7,656 nucleotides of DNA from Chloroflexota bacterium (lineage in GTDB: Bacteria; Chloroflexota; Dehalococcoidia; JAUQQI01). A program made the translations under genes and the position numbers. Below are positions 1-6,649 of the stretch, in pieces. Numbering within the stretch: the stretch's first letter is position 1; every line of letters starts with the position of its first letter. A model generated the notes under the pieces. It searched no databases, had not been told where the DNA came from, and saw only the letters and a list, made by a program, of their open reading frames with translations. The stretch is taken from positions 9,037 to 16,692 of the forward strand of contig JAUQQI010000120.1 in NCBI GenBank assembly GCA_030549955.1. Direction: 5' to 3'.

Positions 1-848
1 GGGCGATTGTGGACCGCGGCCAGAATTTCCGGGTAATCCCGGAGGTCAGACCGGCCCAGCTCGATAAGCCTGAGCCCCCGGTCACCAAATTCATTGACGA
101 GGGCCTTTACCATTGACGATTTGCCGGTTCCCCGGTCCCCGTAGAGGAGCACGTTCTGGGCCGGGAGGCCCGAAAGGAGGCGCTCGGTGTTGGCGACGAC
201 CGCGGCTTTCTGGTCGTCGTAGCCGACCAGGTCCGAAAGCCGGACCGGGTCCGGGTATTCGACCGGAACCAGACGGCCGCCCCCTTCGCCCCGCTGCCAG
301 CGAAAGGCCCGGTACCGGCCGAAAATCCCGACCCCGTTTCGATGGTAATAGTCAGCAAGGTCCGGCCCAAGGACCGCCCAGTCGCCGGCCGCCGCGAGCC
401 GGACGCGCAGGTCGCCGGTACCGGGCGGCGGACTTCCCGGCCCGTCCACGAGGGCGAGACCGGCTCCAAGCAGGCCGGCAAGCTGAGCAATTCCGAACCG
501 GGCGACCTCTCCGAGGGCCGAAAGCTCGGCTTCGGCCTGCCGTCGCAGGGGCGGGGAGGTGCGGTCCCAGGGCTGACGTTCAGCCTCCCTAGTGAAGGGG
601 TTCTCATCGTAGAGGACCCGTTCGGCGAGGTGATAGGCCCAGGGGTCGAGGCCGGCCGGAACCCGGTGGTCAGTTAAGAGCCGCCGAACAAGCCGGCTGA
701 AGAGGTCGGTGAGGGTGAGCCGGTCCAGCGGGCTGAAGACAATCCCCCGGATCAGGTCCAGGTAGAGGCTCCCGGCCTCGTCGGCCAGGACGTCCCGGTA
801 AAGGATCAGGCCGGCAATCCGGTCCAGGACGGTATCGGGTCCGGGCAT
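1..848 (-). CDS. DUF815-family P-loop ATP-binding protein, 3' end missing
   Basis: Open frame from ATG (846-848) to the window edge with no stop, giving the first 282 residues; it is incomplete because the window ends. A classical Walker A loop, GDRGTGKS, lies at residues 237-244 (lysine 243), preceded by a hydrophobic strand (NVLLY) and followed by MVKALVNEFGDRGLRLIEL. This arrangement, a long variable N-terminal region of about 200 residues and then an AAA-like ATPase core, is typical of the DUF815 family (PF05673), which usually runs to a little over 400 residues. Walker B and the sensor residues would lie beyond position 1. The N-terminal 200 residues show no motif I recognise. The family has no settled function; ATP binding is well supported. 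It starts 13 bases after the DUF971 gene, with only a weak ribosome-binding site (TGAG), so it probably depends on upstream translation and is the fifth gene of the run starting at 4876. Confidence 0.88.
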   Translation of the reverse strand, partial: MPGPDTVLDRIAGLILYRDVLADEAGSLYLDLIRGIVFSPLDRLTLTDLFSRLVRRLLTDHRVPAGLDPWAYHLAERVLYDENPFTREAERQPWDRTSPPLRRQAEAELSALGEVARFGIAQLAGLLGAGLALVDGPGSPPPGTGDLRVRLAAAGDWAVLGPDLADYYHRNGVGIFGRYRAFRWQRGEGGGRLVPVEYPDPVRLSDLVGYDDQKAAVVANTERLLSGLPAQNVLLYGDRGTGKSSMVKALVNEFGDRGLRLIELGRSDLRDYPEILAAVHNR

Positions 849-861
849 GGGAACTCAGCGG

Positions 862-1179
862 CTATTCGGGCCGGCAGAGGCGGCGCAGCAGCTCGAAGGG
901 GTATATCCCCGTATCGTGGCCGTCCTTCCAGGCCAGGCCAACTGCATAGTAGCCGACCTGCCAGATATTTTCAAGTTCGGTCTGCTCGGGCGTAAGCTCC
1001 GTGGTCCGGCTCAGGAGGCCCGGCTGGCCCATCTCCCCCTGGCAGACGGCGCAGGGACAATTCCAGCGCAGGTCCTCAAAGGTGCAGTAGCCGACCAGCC
1101 CATCGGACCATTTAATCTCCAGCCGGCGGCCGGCCCGGTCAACCCGGATCTCGGTTGGCATCGGCACCTGCGCCGCCAT
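862..1179 (-). CDS. DUF971 / GBBH-like N-terminal domain protein (predicted zinc-binding)
   Basis: A complete 105-residue protein made of a single DUF971 domain (PF06155, named after the N-terminal domain of gamma-butyrobetaine hydroxylase). Visible signatures are IKWSDGL (22-28), LRWNCPCAVC (37-46) and the C-terminal block from IWQVGYYAVGL (72-82) to KDGHDTGIYPFELLRRLC (85-102). Cys41, Cys43, Cys46 and His88 match the Cys3His zinc site known from the human hydroxylase. There is no oxygenase domain, so this is the stand-alone bacterial form; the same domain also occurs at the C-terminus of some Mrp/HCF101-type Fe-S carriers. The ATG shares one base with the stop of the gene before it (TGATG), with a purine-rich AAGGGGG just upstream, indicating translational coupling. 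An internal ATG at residue 7 is a less likely start. Biochemical role unknown. Confidence 0.9.
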   Translation of the reverse strand: MAAQVPMPTEIRVDRAGRRLEIKWSDGLVGYCTFEDLRWNCPCAVCQGEMGQPGLLSRTTELTPEQTELENIWQVGYYAVGLAWKDGHDTGIYPFELLRRLCRPE

Positions 1180-3221
1180 CAGCCCCCTTCAAGCTGGGCC
1201 CGGAGCTCTTCAACGGCCCGGGCCGGCATCAGGCAAACGAAATTTTCGCAGACGAAGGCTGTCGGCCGGCCGGCCACCGGGTCCCGCCCCACCAGCAGCG
1301 GCACCTCAGCCTGGCCGTCCGGCCGCAGGGCCACGACCTTGTTCGGCAGGTACCGCCCGAAAATCTCCCGGTACATTTGAGTCCAGGTGGGGTCGTTGGC
1401 AGGTCCGACCAGGGCGATTTCCTTCACCGGGCCGACGTAGAAGTCGAGGGCCGTAAGGAGCCGCCCGGCCGCCGATGGGGCTTTGACCATAAAGTCAGCC
1501 AGGGCCTTAAGATTCGTCTCGGCGACCTCCCGGAAGACCGGGTCGCCGCTGAGGGCCCCAAGCCTGAGCAGGAGTTCGGTGGCCACCGAGCTTCCCGACG
1601 GAACCGCGTTGTCGATGAAGCTGCGGGGCCGGACCGGCAGGTTATCCGGGGACGCCGTCGCATCGAAAAAGCCGGGGACTCCCGGGTCCCAGAAAAGGTC
1701 GATTATTCGCCGGGCAAGGTCGGCCGTCCGGTGGAACCAGCGGACATCGCCGGTGACCTCATAAAGGCTGAGGAGACCATCGGCGTAGAAGGCGTAATCT
1801 TCAAGCAACCCTTCGACCCGGGCGACCCCGTCCTTGAACGAATGCCAGAGCGAGCCGTCAGGCCGGGTCAGGTGGGCTTCGATAAAGCCGGCGAGCCTCT
1901 CAGCTGCCTGAATATATGCCGGCTCGGCCAGGGCAGCCCCGGCCTCGGCCAGGGCCCGGAGCATCAGACCGTTCCAGGACGTCAGCACCTTGTCGTCCCG
2001 GGCCGGGGGCACCCGGTCCCGGCGAGCCGCCAGGAGCCGGGCCTTTGCCCGGTCGATAAGTACCTGAAGCTCGGCCGGCGTCCGGCCCAATGGCCCGGCC
2101 AGTTTTTCGAGGGTCGTCCGGACGAAGAGGATGTTCTTACCCTCAAAATTCGGCCCGTAAGCCAGGCCGTAGTAGGACTTGACGGCCTCGGCCTCGTCGG
2201 GCGGCAGAAGCCCGTCAATTTCGGCCGCGGTCCAGAGGTAGTACCTGCCCTCTTCACCCTCGCTGTCGGCATCCAGGGACGAATAGAATGCCCCAGCCGG
2301 GTCGTAAAGCTCCCGGAAGGTGAAGTCGAGGGTCTCGCTAACGACCCGGCGGAACAGGGGCTCCCCGATAATCTGATAGGCCGCCAGGTAGACCCGCACG
2401 AGCAGGGCCTGGTCATAAAGCATCTTCTCGAAGTGGGGAACGAGCCACCGGTCGTCGGTGGAATAGCGGTGGAAGCCGCCCCCGACCTGGTCGTAAATCC
2501 CACCCCGGGCCATAGCCTTAAGGGTGTGCTCGACGGCGATAAGGGCCTCCGGCATCTTGTAGCGGTGGTAGGCCCGGAGCAGGAATTCGAGGTTGAGCGG
2601 TTGGGGGAACTTCGGCGCCTGGCCGAAGCCCCCGCTGACCGGGTCATAGTTTTGAAGGAGCAAACGGGCCGCCTGCCGGAGGGTGTCGGCGTCGAGCCGG
2701 TCCCTGGGGGCGACCGCCCGGGCCTGCCGGTCGAGAAACTCGCGGATTTGGGCGGTCCCATTAAGGATGTCCTGGCGTCGGTTTCGCCAGGCTTCGGCAA
2801 CCGCGAGCAGAACGTCGGTAAAAGCGGGCATGCCGTGGCGCCGCTCTTTCGGGAAGTACGTCCCGCCGTAAAACGGGACCCCGTCGGGGGTCAGGAAGAC
2901 CGTCAGGGGCCAGCCGCCGTGGCCGGTCATGGCCTGGACCGCCGTCATGTAAACCTGGTCAATGTCGGGCCGTTCTTCCCGGTCGACTTTGATGTTGATA
3001 AAGTGCTCATTCATCAGGCGGGCGGTCTCTTCATCCTCAAAGGATTCCCGCTCCATCACGTGGCACCAGTGGCAAGCCGCGTACCCGATGGACAGGAGGA
3101 TCGGCTTGTCCTCCTGCTTAGCCCGTTCGAAGGCCTCCGGACACCAGGGGTACCAGTCGACCGGGTTGTCGGCGTGCTGGCGCAGGTACGGGCTGGTCTC
3201 GTTGGCCAGGCGGTTCGGCAC
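1179..3221 (-). CDS. DUF255 thioredoxin-domain protein (YyaL / SPATA20 family)
   Basis: A complete 680-residue protein, the normal length for this family. The N-terminal thioredoxin-like DUF255 domain (about 1-165) begins with [21 protein letters not shown] (3-23) and has the redox-type motif CHWC at 50-53, then GGWPL (102-106) with its cis-proline position and GTYFP (120-124). The rest is an alpha/alpha-barrel region resembling N-acylglucosamine 2-epimerases and glycosidases: [10 protein letters not shown] (197-206), the [14 protein letters not shown] block (240-253), and [10 protein letters not shown] (262-271), followed by further family motifs [15 protein letters not shown] and [13 protein letters not shown] terminal Cys658-x4-Cys663 pair is also typical. 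No signal peptide, so probably cytoplasmic. Substrate and reaction are not known; annotations as cellobiose epimerase or glycosidase are not safe. The start is GTG (3219-3221) with an AAAGGCGG site about 8 bases upstream; it follows the membrane protein gene by 2 bases and overlaps the DUF971 gene by 1. Confidence 0.93.
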   Translation of the reverse strand: MPNRLANETSPYLRQHADNPVDWYPWCPEAFERAKQEDKPILLSIGYAACHWCHVMERESFEDEETARLMNEHFINIKVDREERPDIDQVYMTAVQAMTGHGGWPLTVFLTPDGVPFYGGTYFPKERRHGMPAFTDVLLAVAEAWRNRRQDILNGTAQIREFLDRQARAVAPRDRLDADTLRQAARLLLQNYDPVSGGFGQAPKFPQPLNLEFLLRAYHRYKMPEALIAVEHTLKAMARGGIYDQVGGGFHRYSTDDRWLVPHFEKMLYDQALLVRVYLAAYQIIGEPLFRRVVSETLDFTFRELYDPAGAFYSSLDADSEGEEGRYYLWTAAEIDGLLPPDEAEAVKSYYGLAYGPNFEGKNILFVRTTLEKLAGPLGRTPAELQVLIDRAKARLLAARRDRVPPARDDKVLTSWNGLMLRALAEAGAALAEPAYIQAAERLAGFIEAHLTRPDGSLWHSFKDGVARVEGLLEDYAFYADGLLSLYEVTGDVRWFHRTADLARRIIDLFWDPGVPGFFDATASPDNLPVRPRSFIDNAVPSGSSVATELLLRLGALSGDPVFREVAETNLKALADFMVKAPSAAGRLLTALDFYVGPVKEIALVGPANDPTWTQMYREIFGRYLPNKVVALRPDGQAEVPLLVGRDPVAGRPTAFVCENFVCLMPARAVEELRAQLEGG

Positions 3222-3223
3222 CG

Positions 3224-4252
3224 TTACACCGCCTTTCGCCTGAAGAGGCCCCGGATTGAATGGCCGAGGCCATCCCCGACCAGGGCGCCGAAGACGGCGG
3301 CGGCCGCGGCCGCCAGGACCGATGACAGGGGGCTGACGGCGCCGTAGGGCGGTTGAACAAAGTAGCCGAGTACGGCCCCGGCCACAGCCCCCCCAGCCAG
3401 GGCCCCGAAGAGCCGGCCTCCCGTCAAGTGGAGGATAGCGTCTAGGACTGCAGCTGCCGGGATAATTAACGGCAGGTCCGGAACGGTGCGACCCAGGGCT
3501 GAAAGTTCAGCCCAGATAAGCAGGCGCAAGACCGTGAACCAGACCGCCGCAGCCGTTGCCCCGCCGGGAAAGCTGATAAGCCGGCTCGCCGCAACCATGG
3601 TCAGCACCCCCACGCCCCCGAGGATGGCCGGGTAAAGAAGCGGCTCAAAGCCATGAAAGGCGGCGGCATAAACCCGGTTGCCGCCAAAGCTTGCCTGGAA
3701 CTCATACTCGGCCAGGATGACCGTGACCCCGGCCAGGGCGGCCCCACCGTAATGGACGAAGAGCAAATCGAGCCAGCGGGGGCGGGTCACAAGCCTGGCC
3801 CCGGCCCACTCCGCCGTGAACGCAACCAGGCCGAGCAGGGTAAGGAGGCCGGCGAGGATGCCGGTCAGATGCGGCGGGCTCCAGATCGTCACGTCGATGC
3901 CGTAGGCCCGGTGCCAGAGCTCGTCGAAGGGCGCCGCCAGGATTATTACCGCGGCCCCCAGGCCGAGGAGCCGCCAGCCGACCGGCAGGTCGACGGGGCT
4001 GCCCCGCAGCACGGCCCGGACAACCGGATAAACGGTAATGGTCAGGGTCAACAGGACCCCGGAGTAAATAAGCAGGTGGGGCGGCGAGAAAAAGGTATCC
4101 CGGGTCAGGTCGATGTGCCAGGCGATGTCCCAGTAAACTCCGGCCAGCCGCATGGCCCCGGCCAGCACCAGACCCGCCACAATCGGACCGCCCCGGTCGA
4201 AAAGCGCTTCCGAGAGCGGACGCCGGATGGCGACCCCGCCGGCTGCCTCCAC
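3224..4252 (-). CDS. Polytopic membrane protein with duplicated WH...SPPH motif, function unknown
   Basis: A complete 342-residue protein that I cannot assign to a named family. It is strongly hydrophobic with roughly eight to ten likely membrane segments and an alanine/glycine-rich C-terminal third ending in a basic tail (RGLFRRKAV), which suggests a cytoplasmic C-terminus. Its clearest feature is an internal repeat: residues 41-60 contain WDxxWH, then [10 protein letters not shown], and residues 109-129 contain FDELWH, then [10 protein letters not shown]. Asp, Trp-His, Asp and Ser-Pro-Pro-His recur about 68 residues apart, pointing to an ancient duplication and possibly metal or cofactor ligands. 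Further polar residues in hydrophobic surroundings are His167, His200 and Asp271/His275. The start is GTG (4250-4252), with GGAGG eight bases upstream inside the end of the preceding gene. The gene sits 3 bases after the dioxygenase-like gene and 2 bases before the DUF255 gene, so the three are almost certainly co-transcribed. Gene confidence is high, function unknown. Confidence 0.85.
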   Translation of the reverse strand: MEAAGGVAIRRPLSEALFDRGGPIVAGLVLAGAMRLAGVYWDIAWHIDLTRDTFFSPPHLLIYSGVLLTLTITVYPVVRAVLRGSPVDLPVGWRLLGLGAAVIILAAPFDELWHRAYGIDVTIWSPPHLTGILAGLLTLLGLVAFTAEWAGARLVTRPRWLDLLFVHYGGAALAGVTVILAEYEFQASFGGNRVYAAAFHGFEPLLYPAILGGVGVLTMVAASRLISFPGGATAAAVWFTVLRLLIWAELSALGRTVPDLPLIIPAAAVLDAILHLTGGRLFGALAGGAVAGAVLGYFVQPPYGAVSPLSSVLAAAAAAVFGALVGDGLGHSIRGLFRRKAV

Positions 4253-4255
4253 CTT

Positions 4256-4876
4256 TTATGCCTCCGTTTCGCAGGCGGCGTTAGTGTAGCCGGACCGGAA
4301 GGGTTTTACGGTCCCGGTCTCGGGCTCGTAGGCGTGGCGCCAGATGCACCCGATATCCTTGGTGAGCAGGTGGATCGAAACCGAGGGCTCGGCCGAGACC
4401 GTCCGGACCGCGTGGATGTCGTTATCCGGGGGCACGAGCTCGTAGAAGTCCCCGGGCCTGAGCCGGTTAACCTGGGCCAGCTCAAGCCTGACCCGGGTTT
4501 CGCCGGCCGCTTCGACAACCCGGTAGACCAGCTCCTCCTGCTCACCCGAGTAGAGGCCAACGAGGCCCCAGGCCAGGTGGTCATGCACCGGGGTTGAGGC
4601 GCCGGGCGGCACGACCAGGCTGAAAAGGGAAAGGGACCCGTCGCCGGACCGGTAAAGGAGCCAGTTCCCAATGTTGGACCCCATCCCGCCGGTTTCACAC
4701 GGCTGCCGGTAGGCCTCCGGCAGCCAGTCGGAGTCGGCCAGGAGCCGGCCAAACGGCTCCCGGAGCCGCCGAAGGGCCTCGGCCGGGGACGGGCTTTCGG
4801 CCAGGATCCTCTTTACGTTGCCAACAAATTGCCTGAGCCTCGGCCTCTCGACAAGGTACTCGTCAGCGCCGCCCAT
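4256..4876 (-). CDS. Cysteine dioxygenase-like cupin (thiol dioxygenase family)
   Basis: A 206-residue single-domain cupin resembling bacterial cysteine/3-mercaptopropionate dioxygenases, non-heme iron enzymes that oxidise a thiol to a sulfinate with O2. Numbered from the ATG, the metal triad is His98 and His100 in PVHDHLAWG and His155 in DNDIHAV. RLRPGDFYELVP (138-149) is the usual turn before the third ligand. The C-terminal HAYEPETG...PFRSGY block also fits the family. The Ser-x-His-x-Tyr relay of characterised enzymes reads Ser167-Ile-His169-Leu-Leu171, so the tyrosine is replaced by leucine. There is no cysteine at the position that cross-links to tyrosine in the mammalian enzyme. Substrate therefore uncertain. 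I chose ATG (4874-4876) because GGAGG sits 5 bases upstream; an in-frame TTG at 4903 would lie about 5 bases from the predicted transcription start. First gene of the five-gene run. Confidence 0.85.
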   Translation of the reverse strand: MGGADEYLVERPRLRQFVGNVKRILAESPSPAEALRRLREPFGRLLADSDWLPEAYRQPCETGGMGSNIGNWLLYRSGDGSLSLFSLVVPPGASTPVHDHLAWGLVGLYSGEQEELVYRVVEAAGETRVRLELAQVNRLRPGDFYELVPPDNDIHAVRTVSAEPSVSIHLLTKDIGCIWRHAYEPETGTVKPFRSGYTNAACETEA

Positions 4877-4881
4877 ATCAG

Positions 4882-4886
4882 CCTCC
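4882..4886 (-). promoter_or_regulatory. Ribosome-binding site fixing the cupin start
   Basis: GGAGG on the minus strand, 5 bases before the ATG at 4874-4876. It supports this ATG over the in-frame TTG at 4901-4903, which has no comparable site. Confidence 0.75.
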
Positions 4887-4914
4887 GAACCTGGACCGGA
4901 CAATTTCTACCCAG

Positions 4915-4923
4915 AGTATACCA
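4915..4923 (-). promoter_or_regulatory. Extended -10 promoter for the five-gene run
   Basis: On the minus strand the sequence reads TGGTATACT: a TATACT hexamer (five of six matches to TATAAT) with a TGn extension directly upstream. No convincing -35 element is seen at 16-18 bases, which extended -10 promoters can do without. A start of transcription near 4908 would give a leader of about 32 bases before the cupin ATG, containing the GGAGG site. It lies in the 78-base gap after the lipoprotein gene, where a new transcription unit is plausible. Confidence 0.5.
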
Positions 4924-4954
4924 GGGGCCGCTCCGGACCGGGAGTCCAGCCTGC

Positions 4955-6073
4955 CTACCGCGGCGTCGGCGTGGCTACCGGCGGCTGGAGGGCGATACAG
5001 GCCTGGTTGTTTGACTGGTTGGCATCGGTGCTCGTGGGTATGCTGGCGCAGTTCTGGAAAGCCTGGAAGTAGCCGCTGGGTCCAAAGTAGACGCCGAACG
5101 TAAAGGTCTGGCTCTGGCCCGGCGCCAGGTTAAGGCCAGGGGCCTGGCAGACGACTGCCGACCCGGAGAACGAGCACGAAGCCCCCGAGGTGCTGCCCCC
5201 GCCGGCCAGCAGGGTAGACCAGGTCGGGCTGGTCTGGTCGGCGACCGTCAGCGACCCGCTGTACGGGGCCGACCCAACGTTTGTCACCGTGATAGTGAAA
5301 TTGCAGGTGTAAGGCCAGTTGCACTGGCCCGTCTTCTGAACCGACAAATCCGGCGCAGTCGACCCGGAGGCAGCCGTCACCGAGAATCTGACGCACGCCT
5401 GGTTGTTTGCGGGGTTGTTATCCTGAAGCTGGAGGGTGGCACAGTTCTGAAACGTGCCGGGCGAACCTATCTGCGCCATTATTGTCAGGGTGTAGGCTCC
5501 GCCCGGGGAGAGAGTAACCGGGTAATGGGGGCCGCAGTTTAAGGTCGACCCGCTCAGATAGCAGATCGTACCCCCAGCGCCGCCGAAGCTCGTGATGGTG
5601 AAGGGGACCGTTGGGCTGATGCTGTCCTGGATGGGTATTCCGCCGTAATAGGAGCCTGGGCCATTGTTGACGACCGTAATCGTGAAGGTGCAGGCTCCTG
5701 TCGACTGGTTGCACTGGGCGGTTTTCTGGACGGCCAGGTCGATGTTTCCGGCCGACGGCGCGGTAGGGGTAGCGGTGGCCGGCTGAGGTGACGGAACCGG
5801 GGTGACCGTTGCTGCGACTGGCGTTGGGGTCGGTGTATCTGTCGGAACCGGCAGCGGGGTAGGAGTGTCGGTCGGCACCGGAACCGGGGTTGGGCTGGGG
5901 CTCGGGATGGTCGTTGGAGTGGCTGCCCCGTCCAGGGCAGTGGCTGGACCCCGCGGGGTTGCCGGAACCCCAGCTATCGGCCCGGCGGCAGGTCCGCACC
6001 CTGCAATTATCGCGACCCCCAGGGATACCAGGAGTAGAGTAAATACGGTGCGGGGATCGAACGGAACGTACAC
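4955..6073 (-). CDS. Secreted lipoprotein with Thr/Pro-rich stalk and two DUF11-like domains
   Basis: A complete 372-residue surface lipoprotein. Residues 10-25 form a hydrophobic signal segment ending in the lipobox IAGC with lipidated Cys26; the n-region is only weakly charged (Asp6, Arg8). Residues 28-108 are a low-complexity Thr/Pro/Ala/Val stalk including two copies of a ten-residue PVPTDTPTP unit. Then follow two tandem beta-sandwich-like domains of the DUF11/conserved-repeat type: about 111-232 (IDLAVQKT...) and 241-363 (PDLSVQKT...), both containing FTITV early and NNQAC at the end. Each has six cysteines: 121,128,171,180,211,227 and 251,257,300,309,342,359, suggesting three disulfides per domain. 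A short PVATPTPR tail ends it. Probably an extracellular adhesive or structural display protein; no catalytic residues seen. The GTG start (6071-6073) has AAAGGAGG 4 bases upstream, an in-frame stop directly before it, and no nearby in-frame alternative. It appears to be a single-gene unit. Confidence 0.88.
   Translation of the reverse strand: MYVPFDPRTVFTLLLVSLGVAIIAGCGPAAGPIAGVPATPRGPATALDGAATPTTIPSPSPTPVPVPTDTPTPLPVPTDTPTPTPVAATVTPVPSPQPATATPTAPSAGNIDLAVQKTAQCNQSTGACTFTITVVNNGPGSYYGGIPIQDSISPTVPFTITSFGGAGGTICYLSGSTLNCGPHYPVTLSPGGAYTLTIMAQIGSPGTFQNCATLQLQDNNPANNQACVRFSVTAASGSTAPDLSVQKTGQCNWPYTCNFTITVTNVGSAPYSGSLTVADQTSPTWSTLLAGGGSTSGASCSFSGSAVVCQAPGLNLAPGQSQTFTFGVYFGPSGYFQAFQNCASIPTSTDANQSNNQACIALQPPVATPTPR
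5822..5881 (-). repeat. Two tandem 30-base coding repeats in the lipoprotein stalk
   Basis: Residues 65-74 and 75-84 of the lipoprotein are PVPTDTPTPL and PVPTDTPTPT, two adjacent copies of a ten-residue unit encoded by similar 30-base segments. Such stalk repeats can gain or lose copies by slippage, changing how far the domains stand from the membrane; variation in this locus is inference. Confidence 0.7.
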
Positions 6074-6077
6074 TCAC

Positions 6078-6085
6078 CCTCCTTT
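6078..6085 (-). promoter_or_regulatory. Strong ribosome-binding site for the lipoprotein
   Basis: AAAGGAGG on the minus strand, 4 bases before GTG 6071-6073. It is the strongest ribosome-binding site in the window and decides the GTG start; the codon just upstream in frame is TGA. Confidence 0.8.
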
Positions 6086-6157
6086 CCTTAGCTTTCAGCG
6101 TGTCCTGGGGCGGCGTAAGAGGGCTGGCAGGTGGCTGCTTACCATATATGATTCGTA

Positions 6158-6163
6158 ATTTTA
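6158..6163 (-). promoter_or_regulatory. Possible -10 element for the lipoprotein gene
   Basis: TAAAAT on the minus strand (five of six matches to TATAAT) in the AT-richest part of the 162-base gap. A start near 6151 would give a leader of about 78 bases. The only -35-like sequence, ATGACC at 6179-6184, is spaced 15 bases away, which is short, so the call rests mainly on the -10 and on position. Nearby TATATG around 6143-6150 is an alternative. Confidence 0.3.
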
Positions 6164-6197
6164 CACCCGTCCCGTCGCGGTCATAGCGGCCCTATCC

Positions 6198-6215
6198 ACC
6201 TGTTTTTCCACAGGT
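6198..6215. repeat. Perfect 6-base inverted repeat in the gap after the small membrane gene
   Basis: ACCTGT (6198-6203) and ACAGGT (6210-6215) flank a 6-base loop, 20 bases beyond the small membrane protein's stop. In the minus-strand transcript no U-run follows, so it does not look like an intrinsic terminator; it could be an RNA 3' end hairpin or an operator half-site pair for the downstream gene. No further function is supported. Confidence 0.45.
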
Positions 6216-6235
6216 TATTTGCCAGCGTCGACCCC

Positions 6236-6649
6236 TCACTCAACAAACCATGGCAGTAGCCAGCCAAAAATTCCCGAGTAAAGGATGACCCAGACGGTGG
6301 TTGTGAGGCGGGTTCCGGGCCGCAGAAGAAAGCGGCCGAAGAGGCCGAAGGCCGAGATGACAACGGTCAAGCTGTAAGGCCACATCGGGCTTCCCAGCCC
6401 AAACTGCGGTCCGCTGGCCCGCCAGAGGCCGTAGACCAGGCCGTAAAGGGCGCCGACCAGGGGCCAGAAAAGCAGGCTGGCGCCGACAATGGCGAGCATC
6501 AAGGCAGTCAGGGTTGCGCCGGGAAAGAACCGGCGCCGGACCGCCTCCAGGTCCGGGGTCAGGCTTTTCAGGCTCAGGGCGACCCACCCGATAAAAAGGC
6601 TGTTGACCAGCATGCCCAGGGCTGCCCCAAGGATGACCGCCGAACTCAC
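6236..6649 (-). CDS. Small membrane protein, function unknown
   Basis: A 137-residue hydrophobic protein with about four membrane segments: roughly residues 3-25, 45-75 (long, possibly two helices or a helical hairpin), 92-109 and 116-135. Between the first two lies a polar, arginine-rich loop (DLEAVRRRFFPG, 33-44), suggesting that this loop is cytoplasmic. I recognise no family or catalytic motif. I chose GTG (6647-6649) because it forms a GTGA overlap with the ispE stop and puts the start directly before the first membrane segment. The frame stays open up to a TTG at 6713-6715, which would add 22 residues inside ispE but has no good ribosome-binding site. Coupling to ispE makes it the third gene of the rsmA-ispE unit; a role in isoprenoid or envelope biology would be guesswork. 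Confidence 0.7.
   Translation of the reverse strand: MSSAVILGAALGMLVNSLFIGWVALSLKSLTPDLEAVRRRFFPGATLTALMLAIVGASLLFWPLVGALYGLVYGLWRASGPQFGLGSPMWPYSLTVVISAFGLFGRFLLRPGTRLTTTVWVILYSGIFGWLLPWFVE

Noticed and set aside
1155..3347. A 730-codon open frame on the plus strand, opposite the DUF255 gene
   Set aside because: It is antisense to a well-recognised protein with many conserved motifs. Its product is rich in Gly, Pro, Arg and Val with no recognisable domain, as expected from the opposite strand of a GC-rich gene.
3653..4597. A 314-codon open frame on the plus strand across the membrane protein and cupin genes
   Set aside because: It spans two real genes in antisense, has a low-complexity Gly/Pro/Arg-rich product and no plausible start context; a GC-bias shadow.
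4877..4903. TTG start giving a 215-residue cupin
   Set aside because: No ribosome-binding site, and it would begin about 5 bases after the predicted transcription start; the ATG at 4876 has GGAGG at good spacing.
4931..4944. Hairpin CTCC-GGACCG-GGAG as terminator after the lipoprotein gene
   Set aside because: A 4-pair stem without a U-run is too weak to call in such GC-rich sequence.
5802..6158. Plus-strand frame encoding a Gly/Val repeat (VGVGVSVGTG type)
   Set aside because: It is the antisense of the Thr/Pro-rich stalk codons of the lipoprotein; the repetition is inherited from that stalk.
6192..6212. Replication origin based on DnaA-like boxes
   Set aside because: Only one word fits the relaxed consensus, which is near chance expectation for a window this size, and no dnaA/dnaN neighbour is present.
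6198..6215. Intrinsic terminator for the rsmA-ispE unit
   Set aside because: The hairpin has only 6 pairs and no U-run follows it in the minus-strand transcript.
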